DNA of 64,000 nucleotides, from the NCBI GenBank assembly GCA_016125095.1, contig WGMK01000015.1:451881-515880 (forward strand). The letters are read 5' to 3'. Positions within the stretch are counted from its first letter, which is position 1; each line of letters opens with the position of its first letter. The translations under genes and the position numbers were made by a program. Under the pieces are notes generated by a model. It was not told where the DNA came from, searched no databases, and worked only from the letters and a program-made list of their open reading frames with translations. Shown piece after piece: positions 1 to 9,703 of the stretch. The DNA is from Candidatus Hydrogenedens sp. Lineage in GTDB: Bacteria > Hydrogenedentota > Hydrogenedentia > Hydrogenedentales > JAEUWI01.

Positions 1-851
1 AGGCTGAAGCGGGGCGCGCTTTCCGGCAGCGTGCGCGGCGGGCCGTCCGGTCCACGAAGCAGGGCCGTCGCGCCCGTGGCCAGCAGCAGCGCGGCAATCA
101 GCCCGAGGGTGCCCGCCACGAGCGCCAGGCGCCAGCGCCACCAGGAATAGCCGGGGGCGGCCGGCACGCCGAGCGCCGAATCGGTCCAGTCGACCATGCC
201 GCGGATGAGCGTGGCGTCCCAGGTTTCGAGCACGTGATCGCTCCAGGGGCTGATGAGCACGTCGGCCTTGCCCGCCGCGCTGGCGTGCGCCTGCTCGGGA
301 CGGAACAATTCCTCGAACTGCCCCGCGGCAATCAGGGTCTTCACGGCGGGGTAGCCATCGCGCGGGAGCATGCCCAGTGATACAAAGGCGTCTGCCTCGG
401 GGGAATCATTCAGCGCCACGGCCCCGGCCACGCCGCCCATCGAATGGCCCAGATAGGCCAGGGGCAGCGCGGGATACTGCGCTTTCGCCCAGGCGAGCCA
501 GGCATGCAGCTGCGCGGCGTTGGAACTCCAGTCGAAATGCTGGCGCGAGCGGCCGTGGCCCCAGAAATCCAGCGCGATCACGGCATAGCCGTGGCCCGCG
601 TAGGCCTTGGCCAGGCTCGCCATCACGCCGCGATTGGTGGAAACCCCATGTCCCATGACCAGCACGGCCTTGGGCGCGGGCACCTGCCAATGCATGGCGC
701 CGCAGGGACGCCCCCCGGGGCCCTCGATTTCAACGGCCTGGCGCGATACGCCCGGCGGCAGCGACCACCGCATGAGCCCGAAAGCCAGCAATAGCAACAC
801 GATACCCAGCGCGAGCGGCGCGCGCGCAGACGAACGCGGTGTGGAATCCAT
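1..851 (-). CDS. Alpha/beta hydrolase, membrane-anchored, C-terminus cut by window edge
   Basis: The reading frame starts at ATG 851 and stays open to the window edge, so the C-terminus is missing. A hydrophobic N-terminal segment (about residues 10-27) is followed by an alpha/beta-hydrolase fold: an oxyanion-side MGHG near residue 60 and the nucleophile elbow GHSMGG, whose Ser is the likely nucleophile. A second hydrophobic segment lies near the truncated end (about bases 60-115), so the enzyme is probably held in the inner membrane with the hydrolase domain outside. The substrate cannot be told; monoacylglycerol-lipase-like or dienelactone-hydrolase-like esterases share this layout. A GGGGAGG ribosome-binding site lies 9 nt before the ATG. 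The gene diverges from greA and has its own promoter (882-910). Confidence 0.8.
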   Translation of the reverse strand, partial: MDSTPRSSARAPLALGIVLLLLAFGLMRWSLPPGVSRQAVEIEGPGGRPCGAMHWQVPAPKAVLVMGHGVSTNRGVMASLAKAYAGHGYAVIALDFWGHGRSRQHFDWSSNAAQLHAWLAWAKAQYPALPLAYLGHSMGGVAGAVALNDSPEADAFVSLGMLPRDGYPAVKTLIAAGQFEELFRPEQAHASAAGKADVLISPWSDHVLETWDATLIRGMVDWTDSALGVPAAPGYSWWRWRLALVAGTLGLIAALLLATGATALLRGPDGPPRTLPESAPRFS

Positions 852-881
852 GCCCTTGAGCCTCCCCATTTGGTGCGCATG

Positions 882-910
882 ATTATGCGGTTCCGGGCGG
901 CGGTTGGCAA
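882..910 (-). promoter_or_regulatory. Promoter of the alpha/beta hydrolase gene
   Basis: On the minus strand TTGCCA (910-905) and CATAAT (887-882) are separated by exactly 17 bp and read toward the hydrolase start at 851. Fit to the sigma-70 pattern is good. No other signal is seen. Confidence 0.55.
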
Positions 911-957
911 AATCGGGGCCGCACCGGGGCGCTATCTTTCCCCGTGCGTTTTTTGTT

Positions 958-966
958 TGCTATACT
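958..966 (+). promoter_or_regulatory. Extended -10 promoter of greA
   Basis: TGC followed by TATACT is an extended -10 element 54 nt before the greA ATG. The -35 region is poor, as expected for extended -10 promoters. The same TGNTATNCT form recurs in front of other genes in the window. Confidence 0.6.
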
Positions 967-1019
967 CCGCGGCCAGACCAGAGACAACGAGGCTGCGGGC
1001 GCGCGGCAGACGGGACATC

Positions 1020-1490
1020 ATGGCTGACAAACTCTACATGACCGCCGAGGGCATCCAGCAGCTGAAGGACGACCTGAAGGCGATGAACGAGCGGCGGCTG
1101 AAGGTGGCGGATGCCATCGAGCACGCCCGCTCCCTCGGCGATTTGAAGGAAAACGCCGAGTATCACTCCGCCAAGGAGGAGCAGGGCATGCTCCACGCCA
1201 AGATTAAGGACGTGGAGGACAAGCTGTCGCGGGCGGTGCCGATCGAGGATACCGAGATCGACACGAGCAAGGCCTATGTGGGCGCGACGCTGCGGCTGCT
1301 GAACAAGAAGACCAAGAAGGAAGTGAGCTGGAAGCTGGTGAGCCCGGCGGAGGCCGACATGGCCAAGGGCAAAATCAGCACGGCTTCCCCGGTGGGCCAG
1401 GCGCTGCTGGGCAAGGCGGCCGGCGAGACGGCGGTGGCGAAGGTGCCCGCGGGCGACCTGACCTTCGAGGTGCTCGAGATTACGTATTAA
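1020..1490 (+). CDS. greA: Transcription elongation factor GreA
   Basis: 156 residues, the normal length for GreA. The N-terminal coiled-coil hairpin (residues 1-75) carries the conserved tip and basic face, including the stretch GDLKENAEYHSAKEEQ, whose acidic tip residues support Mg2+ chelation in the RNA polymerase secondary channel. The C-terminal FKBP-like domain ends with the family signature SPVGQALLGK. GreA reactivates backtracked polymerase by stimulating cleavage of the nascent RNA 3' end. The frame is open further upstream, but ATG 1020 is chosen because homology begins there and the extended -10 (958-966) lies 54 nt upstream. The Shine-Dalgarno sequence is weak. carB follows in the same direction. 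Confidence 0.97.
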   Translation: MADKLYMTAEGIQQLKDDLKAMNERRLKVADAIEHARSLGDLKENAEYHSAKEEQGMLHAKIKDVEDKLSRAVPIEDTEIDTSKAYVGATLRLLNKKTKKEVSWKLVSPAEADMAKGKISTASPVGQALLGKAAGETAVAKVPAGDLTFEVLEITY

Positions 1491-1520
1491 CTGCACTGCG
1501 CGCGCAGCTGCATCGACGCG

Positions 1521-1545
1521 ACGGCTCCGGAGCCACCGGAGCCGT
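1521..1545 (+). other. Perfect 10-bp hairpin between greA and carB
   Basis: A 10-bp perfect inverted repeat (ACGGCTCCGG and its complement) with a 5-nt loop lies in the 108-bp greA-carB gap. No T-run follows, so it is not a standard intrinsic terminator. It could be an RNA processing or attenuation structure in the carB leader. Function is not shown. Confidence 0.5.
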
Positions 1546-1598
1546 GCCGTGTATCCAGCGGTACAACCGCGCCCGCACGGGCGCCCGGAACGACAGCC

Positions 1599-4500
1599 AT
1601 GCCAAAGCGAACCGACATCCGCAAGATTCTGCTCATCGGCTCCGGCCCGATTGTTATCGGCCAGGCCTGCGAGTTCGACTATTCGGGCACCCAGGCCTGC
1701 AAGGCCCTGCGCGAAGAGGGCTACGAGGTGGTGCTGGTGAACAGCAATCCCGCCACCATCATGACCGACCCGGAGACGGCGGACCGCACTTACATCGAGC
1801 CGCTGACGGTGGAATACCTGGAGCGCATCATCGACCGGGAGCGTCCGGACGCGGTGCTGCCGACGGTGGGCGGCCAGACGGCGCTGAACCTGGCGGTGAA
1901 GCTGGCCGAGGGCGGCATCCTGCAGCGCTACGATTGCGAGCTGATCGGCGCGCGCCTGCCCGCCATCCGCAAGGCGGAAGACCGCGGCGAGTTCAAGGAC
2001 GCGATGATCAAAATCGGGCTCGACCTGCCCCGCAGCCAGGTGGTGCGCTCGCTCGACGAGGCGCGCGACTTCGGCGAGGAAATCGGCTATTCGGCGGTGA
2101 TTCGTCCGGCGTTTACGCTGGGCGGCAGCGGCGCGGGCCTTGCCTTCAACAAGGACGAATACGAGGTGGCGGTGCAGCACGGGCTCGACGCGAGCCCGGT
2201 GACCGAGGTGCTCATCGAGGAATCCGTCATCGGCTGGAAGGAATACGAGCTCGAGGTGATGCGCGACCTCAAGGACAACGTGGTCATCATCTGCTCGATC
2301 GAGAACATCGACCCGATGGGCGTGCACACGGGCGACAGCATCACGGTGGCCCCGGCGCAGACGCTGTCCGACAAGGAATACCAGGTGATGCGCGACGCCG
2401 CCATCGCGATTATCCGCGAGATCGGCGTGGACACCGGCGGGTCGAACGTGCAGTTCGCCGTGAACCCCGCGGACGGGAGCATGGTGATCATCGAGATGAA
2501 CCCGCGCGTGTCGCGCAGCTCGGCGCTGGCTTCGAAGGCCACGGGCTTCCCGATTGCCAAGATTGCCGCGAAGCTGGCCGTGGGCTACACGCTCGACGAG
2601 CTGTCCAACGACATCACCAAGGAAACCCCCGCCTGCTTTGAGCCGTCCATCGACTACGTGGTTACCAAGATTCCGCGGTGGGCATTCGAAAAATTCCCGG
2701 GCGCGGAGCCATTCCTGACCGTGCAGATGAAGAGCGTCGGCGAGCAGATGAGCATCGGCCGCACGTTCAAGGAATCGCTGCAGAAGGGCATGCGCAGCCT
2801 CGAGACCGGACGCTTCGGCTTCGGCGGCGACGGCAAGCACAAGTCGCTCACCGGCGACCCGAACGGTCCGGAGGAAAAGGAAGCGCTGCTGCGCGCCATG
2901 CGGCGCCCGACGCCCGAACGCATGGGCCAGCTGGCGCAGGCGTTCCGCCTCGGCGCGACGGTGGAAGAGCTGTTTGAAGCAACCTTTATCGACCGTTGGT
3001 TCCTGCGGCAGATGGATGAAATCGTACAGGAAGAGAAGGCGCTGCGCGCGGCGAATCCCGACGACAAAAAGACGCTGCGCCACGCGAAGGAACTGGGCTT
3101 CTCCGACGTGCAGCTGGCGCTGCTCTGGGGCAAGACCGAGCTTGAAGTGCGCGAGCTGCGCAAGAAGCACGGCGTGGTTCCCGTGTACCGCCTGGTGGAT
3201 ACCTGCGCGGCGGAGTTCGAGGCCTACACCCCCTACTACTACTCGAGCTACGGCGACGAGGACGAGATTGTCGATACCGACAAGAAGAAGATCGTGATCC
3301 TCGGCGGCGGCCCGAACCGCATCGGGCAGGGCATCGAGTTCGACTATTGCTGCGTGCACGCGGCCTTCGCCCTGAGCGACGACGGCTACGAGACCGTGAT
3401 GGTGAACTGCAATCCCGAGACCGTGTCCACCGACTACGACACTTCGGACATGCTGTTTTTCGAGCCGGTCACGTTTGAAGATGTGATGAATATCATCGAC
3501 CGCATCAAGCCGTACGGCGTGATTGTGCAATACGGCGGCCAGACGCCGCTGAACCTGGCGGAGCGGCTGGAGGCTGCGGGCGCGCCGATTATCGGCACGA
3601 GCCCGAGCAGCATCGCCGCCGCCGAGGACCGCAAGCTGTTCCGCGCCATCGTGGAGAAGCTCGGCCTGTTGCAGCCCGCCAACGACACCGTGGTTTCCTA
3701 CGAGGAAGCGGTCGAGGTGGCGGAGAAGATCGGCTATCCCGTGGTGGTTCGGCCCTCATTCGTGCTGGGCGGACGCGCCATGGAGATCGTGTACGACCGC
3801 GAATCGCTGCGGCAGTACATGGAAAACGCCGTGGACGCCTCTCCGGAACGCCCCGTGCTGATCGACAAGTTCCTGGAGGGCGCCATCGAGCTGGACGTGG
3901 ACGCGATCGCCGATGGCGAGACCGTGGTGGTGGCGGGCGTAATGCAGCACATCGAGGAGGCCGGCGTGCACTCGGGCGACAGCGCCTGCATCTTGCCGCC
4001 GCACGACCTGCCTGCCGCGATCATCGAGCGCGCGAAGGAACAGACCCGCGGCCTCGCGCGCGAGCTGAAAGTCATCGGCCTGATGAACGTGCAGTTCGCC
4101 GTGCGCGATGAAGACATCTACCTCATCGAGGTGAATCCCCGCGCCTCGCGCACCATCCCCTTCGTGTCGAAGGGCATCGGCGTGCCGCTGGCCCGGCTCG
4201 CCGCGCAGGTGATGGGCGGTAAAACGCTGAAGGAACTCGGCCTGACCGAGGACCCCACGCCGAAATACACCAGCGCCAAGGAAGTCGTGCTGCCGTTCAT
4301 CAAGTTCCCGGGCGTCGACATTGTGCTCGGCCCCGAGATGCGCAGCACGGGCGAGGTGATGGGCATTGACGAGAACATGGGCCTGGCCTTCGCCAAGAGC
4401 CAGATTGCCGCGGGCAACCACCTGCCGCTTGAGGGCACCGTGTTCCTCAGCCTGAACCACCGCGACAAGGCCAAAGCCGGTCCGCTGGGCAAGGACCTGG

Positions 4501-4829
4501 CGGAGCTGGGCTTCAAGTTCATCGCCACCCGCGGCACGGCCGACATTCTCAAGGAAAACGGCCTCGACGTCGAGGTGGTCTACAAGGTCGGCGAAGGCCG
4601 CCCGAACGTGGTGGACAAGATCATCAATGGCCAGGTGGACTGGATCATCAACACGCCGCTCGGCGCCGCGTCGAAGTTCGACGAACGCGCCATCCGCCGC
4701 AACGCGCTCGAGCACAACCTGCCGACCATGACCACCCTCGCGGCGGCCCAGGCAGGGGTGCAGGCCGTCCGCGCGCTCAAGGGCAGCGAGCCGAAGATTC
4801 AATCGCTACAGGAATACCACGCGGGCTAA
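1599..4829 (+). CDS. carB: Carbamoyl-phosphate synthase large subunit
   Basis: 1076 residues, full length for CarB. The two homologous halves are plain: N-terminal carboxyphosphate half opening with [17 protein letters not shown], and the carbamate-phosphorylating half opening near residue 568 with [15 protein letters not shown]. Each has ATP-grasp motifs ending in [18 protein letters not shown] and [16 protein letters not shown]. The last about 130 residues form the MGS-like allosteric domain. The enzyme makes carbamoyl phosphate from bicarbonate, ammonia delivered by CarA, and two ATP, for pyrimidine and arginine synthesis. carA is not adjacent, so the small subunit must be encoded elsewhere. 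The next gene downstream is convergent, across about 500 bp of repeats. Confidence 0.98.
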   Translation: MPKRTDIRKILLIGSGPIVIGQACEFDYSGTQACKALREEGYEVVLVNSNPATIMTDPETADRTYIEPLTVEYLERIIDRERPDAVLPTVGGQTALNLAVKLAEGGILQRYDCELIGARLPAIRKAEDRGEFKDAMIKIGLDLPRSQVVRSLDEARDFGEEIGYSAVIRPAFTLGGSGAGLAFNKDEYEVAVQHGLDASPVTEVLIEESVIGWKEYELEVMRDLKDNVVIICSIENIDPMGVHTGDSITVAPAQTLSDKEYQVMRDAAIAIIREIGVDTGGSNVQFAVNPADGSMVIIEMNPRVSRSSALASKATGFPIAKIAAKLAVGYTLDELSNDITKETPACFEPSIDYVVTKIPRWAFEKFPGAEPFLTVQMKSVGEQMSIGRTFKESLQKGMRSLETGRFGFGGDGKHKSLTGDPNGPEEKEALLRAMRRPTPERMGQLAQAFRLGATVEELFEATFIDRWFLRQMDEIVQEEKALRAANPDDKKTLRHAKELGFSDVQLALLWGKTELEVRELRKKHGVVPVYRLVDTCAAEFEAYTPYYYSSYGDEDEIVDTDKKKIVILGGGPNRIGQGIEFDYCCVHAAFALSDDGYETVMVNCNPETVSTDYDTSDMLFFEPVTFEDVMNIIDRIKPYGVIVQYGGQTPLNLAERLEAAGAPIIGTSPSSIAAAEDRKLFRAIVEKLGLLQPANDTVVSYEEAVEVAEKIGYPVVVRPSFVLGGRAMEIVYDRESLRQYMENAVDASPERPVLIDKFLEGAIELDVDAIADGETVVVAGVMQHIEEAGVHSGDSACILPPHDLPAAIIERAKEQTRGLARELKVIGLMNVQFAVRDEDIYLIEVNPRASRTIPFVSKGIGVPLARLAAQVMGGKTLKELGLTEDPTPKYTSAKEVVLPFIKFPGVDIVLGPEMRSTGEVMGIDENMGLAFAKSQIAAGNHLPLEGTVFLSLNHRDKAKAGPLGKDLAELGFKFIATRGTADILKENGLDVEVVYKVGEGRPNVVDKIINGQVDWIINTPLGAASKFDERAIRRNALEHNLPTMTTLAAAQAGVQAVRALKGSEPKIQSLQEYHAG

Positions 4830-4848
4830 GGGCAAGGCGGTGGCGGCC

Positions 4849-5311
4849 GGCTCGGTGGGACGAATGTCCCCATGAGCCGAGGATTGCGCGCAAGCATCAA
4901 GATGGCTCGCGGGTAGGCTCGCCCTACCGTGCCACGGTGCCAGGCGGCTTTCTTCCGCCCAATCCGCCCACATCGTCATTGCGAGCGAAGCGCGACAACC
5001 TCCTTGGCGCTATGCTGTCTTTACGGAGCGACGACCAACACCGTAGGACTGACAGAAGTCTGCCGCATGGCCCACCATCCTCGCATCAAGGAGGTTGCCG
5101 CGTCGCTCGGGGACTCGCTCCTCGCAATGACGATGTTGGTAGATCTTGCGGAAGGGGGTAGCGCACCGTGACGTTGCGAGGGCGGGTTGCAAACCCGCGC
5201 CTACCGGATGGACGACACGATCGTATCGGCTGCGGTAGGGCGAGCGTACCCGCGAGCCATCCTGATGACGAACCGGCGTACTCGGCTCGTGGGGACATTC
5301 GCCCCACCGCC
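4849..5311. repeat. Composite intergenic repeat block (families R7, R2, R1)
   Basis: This fills the gap between carB and the next gene. It is nested and roughly symmetrical. At the two ends are opposite-strand copies of a short palindromic box containing GGGGACATTCGCCCCACC (R7). Inside are opposite-strand copies of GTAGGGCGAGCGTACCCGCG (R2; about 4902-4927 and 5233-5267). In the centre is the large palindrome R1 (4971-5135), annotated separately. No gene is visible. The same three parts recur near 34 kb, 43 kb and 47 kb. Confidence 0.85.
4971..5135. repeat. R1 palindromic element, copy A
   Basis: About 165 bp with imperfect inverted arms. The left arm begins CATCGTCATTGCGAGCG and continues through GGCAACCTCCTTGG; the right arm is its complement, ending CGCAATGACGATG. 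The centre is unlike the other copies. MITE-like or REP-like in form, non-coding. Confidence 0.85.
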
Positions 5312-5325
5312 GAGCGCCACTCCCT

Positions 5326-6432
5326 CTACCCCTCCAGCGCGTGGAGGATGGCCAGCAGGAAATCGCGGTTGTCGGCGCAGGCGTAGCGGAGTTGGCCGCC
5401 CATGCGGTTGAAGCTCTTGTTGAAGCGCAGGTAGTAGTCGGGGTTGTCTTCCGGCGGCTCGCCTTGGGTCCAGTCCCAGTGCGATTCCTGCAGGTCGACA
5501 ATGGTCATGAAATGGCTTTCGAGCCGTTCGCCGCGCTGCTGCGCCAGGTTCTGCGCCATGCTCACGGATTTTTCGAAGACCATGGGCGACATGACCGCCG
5601 AGCCGATGCTGAGGTAGACGCCACCGTCCAGGTGCGACACGCTGTGCGCGAAGGACAAGAAGTCGCGCTCGGCGGTGCGGCCGATGCTGGGACCGTGGTT
5701 CATGGGGTGCAGATAGATGATGTCGTGCCCGAACATGGGGTGTCCCGTAAACGGCACGCCCAGCCGGAACGCCGCCGCCTGGAGCCCGCAGGCCTTGTGC
5801 GGATGCGGCACAAACAGCCACCCGGCAGGGATGGCCTGATCGCGCAGCACGCCGAGCAGATCGGCCGCGGCGGCCGCGCGGGGGGCGTCGAGCGTGTCGA
5901 GCGCGGCGTGCACTTCGGCTTCGAGCGCCTCGGGCGTGGGCATGTCCAGTCCCTCCTGTTCCACCAGCGCGCCGACCGATTCGCCGTAGCCCAACCCCCG
6001 CCACGCGCCCACGGCGATGGCGAGGTTGATGTAGCGGCCGGTTTCTTCCCACATGCCGAACTTGCCCTGCGCCACATTCTGCGCCACGTGCTCGCTGCTG
6101 TGTCCCTGGAAGGCGAACTCCCAGTCGTGGATGATGCCCGCACCATTGGTGGCCAGATGCGTCAGCCAGCCCTGTTCGGCCAGCCGCGCGATGATGGGCC
6201 CGAGGCCGTTCTTGATGGTGTGCGCGCCGAACACCAGCATGCGCGCGCGGTCGTTCTCGCGCGCGGTGCGCAGCCGGTCGGCAGTTTCCTGCGCCACACG
6301 ACTGGCGAATTCGCTCAGGCGCTCGGGCTGCTCATCGGGCGAGACCAGATCGCCGGGCACGAATACGCGGTCCTCGCGCTCCGCAAGCGGATAGAAGCGC
6401 AGTCCGTGCCGGTCGATGCGGGGTGTCGTCAT
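5326..6432 (-). CDS. Conserved protein of unknown function (NGAG/IHD family)
   Basis: 368 residues starting at ATG 6432, 4 bp after the DUF4198 gene's stop, so the two are translationally close. A conserved block (about residues 65-140) reads GAHTIKNGL, then ATNGAGIIHDWE, then GKFGMWEETGRYIN. The motif order recalls deoxyhypusine-synthase-like proteins with a Rossmann-type fold, but I cannot name the family with certainty. Other conserved spots are PHPHKACG, FTGHPMFGHD and IGSAVMSP. No signal peptide or membrane segment is seen, so it is probably cytosolic. The operon partner is an exported DUF4198 protein, and no metabolic role can be read from that. Confidence 0.75.
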   Translation of the reverse strand: MTTPRIDRHGLRFYPLAEREDRVFVPGDLVSPDEQPERLSEFASRVAQETADRLRTARENDRARMLVFGAHTIKNGLGPIIARLAEQGWLTHLATNGAGIIHDWEFAFQGHSSEHVAQNVAQGKFGMWEETGRYINLAIAVGAWRGLGYGESVGALVEQEGLDMPTPEALEAEVHAALDTLDAPRAAAAADLLGVLRDQAIPAGWLFVPHPHKACGLQAAAFRLGVPFTGHPMFGHDIIYLHPMNHGPSIGRTAERDFLSFAHSVSHLDGGVYLSIGSAVMSPMVFEKSVSMAQNLAQQRGERLESHFMTIVDLQESHWDWTQGEPPEDNPDYYLRFNKSFNRMGGQLRYACADNRDFLLAILHALEG

Positions 6433-6436
6433 GGGG

Positions 6437-7267
6437 TTATTCCATCGCCTCGCACCACACCCACAGCAGGGCGCCGAGCTCGACGTCTTTCTTTTCGCCG
6501 TCGGGGCCTTCCACCTGCTCGTCGCCATCGAGCAGCGCGGCGAAGCCCCACCACCCGGCGCGCGGCAGGCCGTAGATGAACTCGCCGTTCTCGTCGGTGC
6601 GGATCTGCTGGGTAATGAACGCGCCGTTCGAGAATTCGACCTTCGGGCCGTTCTCCCAGTCGCTCGTCCCCACATCGTTGTTCAGGTACTCGACCTCGAT
6701 GAGCGCGTTGGGCGCGGGCACCTGCTGGCCGTCGACCATCTTCATCACGCGGCCGCGGAAGACGTTGCCCGCCCAAAGCGCGTAGGGCTTCACGAGCGGC
6801 ATGATCTCCGCCGGAAAGCCGACCGGCTTGTTCCAGTCGGTCGAGGCGCCCACACGATTCACGATGGTCTTGGTGTAATGCCGGATGAAGACGTCTTCGG
6901 CGGGCTCCCAGTAGTAGCCGGGGTCGCAGTAGTAGACGTAGTCGCCCATGCCGCGGAATTCGAAATCGACGCGGTAGGCCTGGCGGCCGCCGTCGGGGCC
7001 GAACTGGAGCGGCTCGAGGTACTCGAGTAGATCGACCTTCTCACCGCGATGCATGACGCCGAACTCGACCGGCGGCTGCGGCTTGCCGTCGAGGCCCTTG
7101 CCCATGTCCATCGTTTCGCCGCCTTCCGAGGGGTGGCCGAAGATGAGCGTGACGGGCGCCTCAGTGGCGTTCTCGTCCATCGCGCCATCGGGCAGGTGGA
7201 CGATTTGAAAGTGGGCCGCGGCGGGCAGGGCCGCCAGCAACGCGCATAAACTGAAAAGGTGTTTCAT
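6437..7267 (-). CDS. Exported DUF4198 family protein
   Basis: 276 residues. The N-terminus MKHLFSLCALLAALPAAAHF is a clear signal peptide, with cleavage expected after AAA so that the mature chain starts with His. The body fits the DUF4198 family (beta-sandwich periplasmic proteins often placed beside metal uptake systems): early HLPDG, FGHPSEGG, then a C-terminal carboxypeptidase-regulatory-like part with RTDENGEFIYGLPRAGWWGF. DUF4198 proteins are often linked with nickel or cobalt transport, but no transporter genes for these metals are adjacent here; the upstream gene is trkH. Minus-strand operon with the unknown 5326-6432 gene. Confidence 0.85.
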   Translation of the reverse strand: MKHLFSLCALLAALPAAAHFQIVHLPDGAMDENATEAPVTLIFGHPSEGGETMDMGKGLDGKPQPPVEFGVMHRGEKVDLLEYLEPLQFGPDGGRQAYRVDFEFRGMGDYVYYCDPGYYWEPAEDVFIRHYTKTIVNRVGASTDWNKPVGFPAEIMPLVKPYALWAGNVFRGRVMKMVDGQQVPAPNALIEVEYLNNDVGTSDWENGPKVEFSNGAFITQQIRTDENGEFIYGLPRAGWWGFAALLDGDEQVEGPDGEKKDVELGALLWVWCEAME

Positions 7268-7294
7268 GATTCTGCTTCCTTCTCTCTTACGATG

Positions 7295-8776
7295 TTAGCT
7301 GTGTTTCCAGAATCCCGGCACGAAGAGCACCAGGATAGCGAACATTTCGAGGCGGCCCATGGCCATGCAGAGGCAGAGCAGCAGCTTGCCCGCATCGGCA
7401 ATCTGGCTGAAATCGTGGGCGGGACCGACCAGTTCCATGCCCGGCCCGACGCCGCCGAGGGTGGTGGCCACGGCCGAAACCGCTGACAATGGCGGCAGGC
7501 CCATGCCCGACAGCAGCAGCCCGCCCATGCCGATGATGAACAGGTACAGGATGCAGTGGGTGGTCACGCGGCGCTGGGCGTCGTCGTCGATGACGGCTTC
7601 GCCCATGCGGATGGGGCGCACGGTCTTCGGCCGGAAGGCGTTTTCGAGTCGCCAGTAGATCATCTTGAGCACGACCACCAGGCGGAACACCTTGAGACCG
7701 CCGCTGGTGGAGCCCACGCAGCCGCCGGTCATCATCAGGCCGAACAGTATCAGCTGACTGAACCAGGGCCAGGTCTCGTAGTTGTCCTGCCCGAACCCGG
7801 TCGAGGTCATGATAGAGATGCTGATAAAGCTGGCGTTGCGCAGCGCGGTGACGAATCCGTAGGGCGCCGTCTCGTGGGCGTCGGGCGTGCCGCCCAGACG
7901 GAACCCCATGAGGTTCAGCGTGATGGCCCCAATGGCGAGGCCGAGGATAAGAATCAGCGCGCGCCATTCGGTGTCGTGGAGCAAGGCCAGGCGCTTGCCG
8001 CGGAGCATGGCGAAATACAGCGCGAAGTTGGTGGCCGAGGCCACCATGAAAAACATGATGATGGCCTCGATGAGGAAGCTGTTGTAGTGGGCGATGCTGG
8101 CCTGCTTGGGCGAGAAGCCGCCGGTGGCGAGCGTGCCGAAGGTGTGGCAGAGTGCGTCGAAGAAACTCATGCCGGCCGCCATGAGCAGAATCGTCTGCAA
8201 CACGGTCATGCCGAGATAGATGCGCCACAACGCCGAGGCGGTGTCCTTGATGCGCGGGCTGAGCGCCTGCGGATTGGCGGAGGATTCCGACTTGAAGAGC
8301 TGCTTACCGCCGACGCCCAGGTAGGGAAGCACCGCGATGAACAACACGATGATGCCCATGCCGCCGACCCAGTGGGTGAAGGAGCGCCAGAAGAGGATGC
8401 TCTTGGCGCAGCCTTCGATATCGGCAATCACGGTGGAGCCGGTGGTGGTCAGGCCCGACATGGACTCGAAATAGGAATCGACGCCGTCGAGCGTGCCGGA
8501 GAAGAAATAGGGCAGCGCGCCCACGGCGGCGGCGGCGAGCCAGCCGATGCCGACCATGCCCAGGGTTTCGCGCTGGAACATCTGCTTGGCGTTGGCGCCC
8601 CGGCCGGCGAGCATAAGCAGCAGCCCGGCCGCCAGGGCGACGGCCGCCGATTCGCCGAACGAGACCAGCGTCTCCCACTCGCGAAACCAGACCGCCCAAA
8701 GGGCCGAGGGAATCAGGAGGAGCGTGAAGGCGCTGGTGAACAGGCCGATGTTTCTGAAGAGTAGCCGGTAATTCAT
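7295..8776 (-). CDS. trkH: Potassium uptake protein, TrkH/KtrB family
   Basis: 493 residues, almost entirely hydrophobic, with the fourfold TM-pore-TM repeat of the family. The four selectivity-loop Gly positions are visible in TTTGSTV, FGTLATGGF, MTSTGFG and TTLGGVGPG. It is the K+-translocating inner-membrane subunit, which needs a cytosolic TrkA/KtrA ring; no such gene is in the window. ATG 8776 is chosen because the first transmembrane helix follows directly and a GGCGGG purine box precedes it; the frame is open to 8866. It lies 27 bp upstream of the DUF4198 gene and is probably cotranscribed with it. It diverges from rsmE. Confidence 0.93.
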   Translation of the reverse strand: MNYRLLFRNIGLFTSAFTLLLIPSALWAVWFREWETLVSFGESAAVALAAGLLLMLAGRGANAKQMFQRETLGMVGIGWLAAAAVGALPYFFSGTLDGVDSYFESMSGLTTTGSTVIADIEGCAKSILFWRSFTHWVGGMGIIVLFIAVLPYLGVGGKQLFKSESSANPQALSPRIKDTASALWRIYLGMTVLQTILLMAAGMSFFDALCHTFGTLATGGFSPKQASIAHYNSFLIEAIIMFFMVASATNFALYFAMLRGKRLALLHDTEWRALILILGLAIGAITLNLMGFRLGGTPDAHETAPYGFVTALRNASFISISIMTSTGFGQDNYETWPWFSQLILFGLMMTGGCVGSTSGGLKVFRLVVVLKMIYWRLENAFRPKTVRPIRMGEAVIDDDAQRRVTTHCILYLFIIGMGGLLLSGMGLPPLSAVSAVATTLGGVGPGMELVGPAHDFSQIADAGKLLLCLCMAMGRLEMFAILVLFVPGFWKHS

Positions 8777-8900
8777 CCCGCCTCGATTCCACGCCGCGCC
8801 GCGGAATCCGCCTGGCCGCAGCCAAGCATGCCGCAGCCATCCCGGGAATTCTCCCCCACCGCGCACCGCGATTGCAAAGGCGCGCGCATTCCGCCGCGCC

Positions 8901-8909
8901 TGCTAAGAT
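8901..8909 (+). promoter_or_regulatory. Extended -10 of rsmE, leaderless arrangement
   Basis: TGC followed by TAAGAT ends only 6 nt before the rsmE ATG at 8916. The expected transcription start therefore coincides with the start codon. No Shine-Dalgarno sequence fits in between. Confidence 0.5.
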
Positions 8910-8915
8910 ACCGCC

Positions 8916-9638
8916 ATGCCGCAACGACACCGCTTTTATACGCCCATGGCAGGCCCGGGCGACGCGATGATTCCCCTGCCCGCTGACGAAGCGCACCACG
9001 CGCTGCGGGTGGTGCGGCTGCGCTCGGGCGATGAAGCCGAGGCCTTCGACGGCTGCGGCAACCTCTGGAAAGGCACGCTCGAGACCACCGGCAAGCGCGA
9101 CGCCGCGCTACGTGTCGAATCGCACGAAGCCGAACCCCGGCCCGAGCCGCGGCTTACGCTGCTGCAGGCCTGGCTGCACAAACCCAAGGCCATCGAGGAA
9201 TTGCTGCGCCGGGGTACGGAGGCCGGGATCACCAGTTTCGTGTTCTTCCGGGCGGCGCGTTCGGAGCGCGCCCCCATTGGAAACCCGAAGTGGCACGCCC
9301 ATCTCGCCGAGGTCTGCAAGCAATCCGGCGCCAACTGGATGCCGATCTTGGTGCTGATTGACGATCCGGTGGACTTTCTGCGGGAACGCGGCCTGCCGGC
9401 CTTTGTCGCGTCGCTCGAGCCGGGGGCGCTCGCGCTGGACGCCGTGGACGCCGCGGCGGAGCAGATTCTCGTGGTGGGACCCGAAGGCGACTTTACGGCC
9501 GAAGAGTACGCCGCGATTACCGAAGCCGGCGCGCGGCCCGTGTCGCTGGGTCCGCTGGTGTACCGTTCCGAGGTGGCCGCCGTACTGGCCGCCACCCTGC
9601 TGCGGTTCCGCGCAGGGGCGTATCGGCCCGCCCGATGA
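8916..9638 (+). CDS. rsmE: 16S rRNA (uracil-1498-N3)-methyltransferase
   Basis: 240 residues, normal for RsmE. The N-terminal PUA-like domain (residues 1-75) contains HHALRVVRLRSGD. The SPOUT/trefoil-knot methyltransferase domain follows, with the SAM-binding motifs VGPEGDFTAEE and SLGPLVYRSEVAAV; the latter is slightly off the usual LG..ILR.ETA form. The enzyme methylates U1498 of 16S rRNA at the decoding site. The start at 8916 is supported by homology from the first residues (RFY) and by a -10 box only 6 nt upstream, pointing to a leaderless mRNA. It diverges from trkH. Confidence 0.93.
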   Translation: MPQRHRFYTPMAGPGDAMIPLPADEAHHALRVVRLRSGDEAEAFDGCGNLWKGTLETTGKRDAALRVESHEAEPRPEPRLTLLQAWLHKPKAIEELLRRGTEAGITSFVFFRAARSERAPIGNPKWHAHLAEVCKQSGANWMPILVLIDDPVDFLRERGLPAFVASLEPGALALDAVDAAAEQILVVGPEGDFTAEEYAAITEAGARPVSLGPLVYRSEVAAVLAATLLRFRAGAYRPAR

Positions 9639-9645
9639 AGCGAAT

Positions 9646-9674
9646 GCCCCCGCGCGGACACGCCGCACGGGGGC
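9646..9674. terminator. Strong hairpin after rsmE
   Basis: GCCCCCG (9646-9652) pairs with CGGGGGC (9668-9674), extended inward by four more pairs around a 5-nt loop. It lies 8 bp past the rsmE stop and 30 bp past the stop of the facing 24-codon ORF, so it may serve both. There is no clear T-run on either side, so the terminator call is tentative. Confidence 0.45.
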
Positions 9675-9703
9675 AGAAAACCTGTACGATGGCGGGGCTG
9701 CGC

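Noticed and set aside
1491..1598. Intrinsic terminator between greA and carB
   Set aside because: The perfect hairpin lacks a following T-run; listed only as a hairpin.
960..3530. Long open frame opposite greA and carB
   Set aside because: It is antisense to two unmistakable genes, His/Arg/Ala-rich, and arises from GC-rich codon bias; no independent homology or ribosome-binding site.
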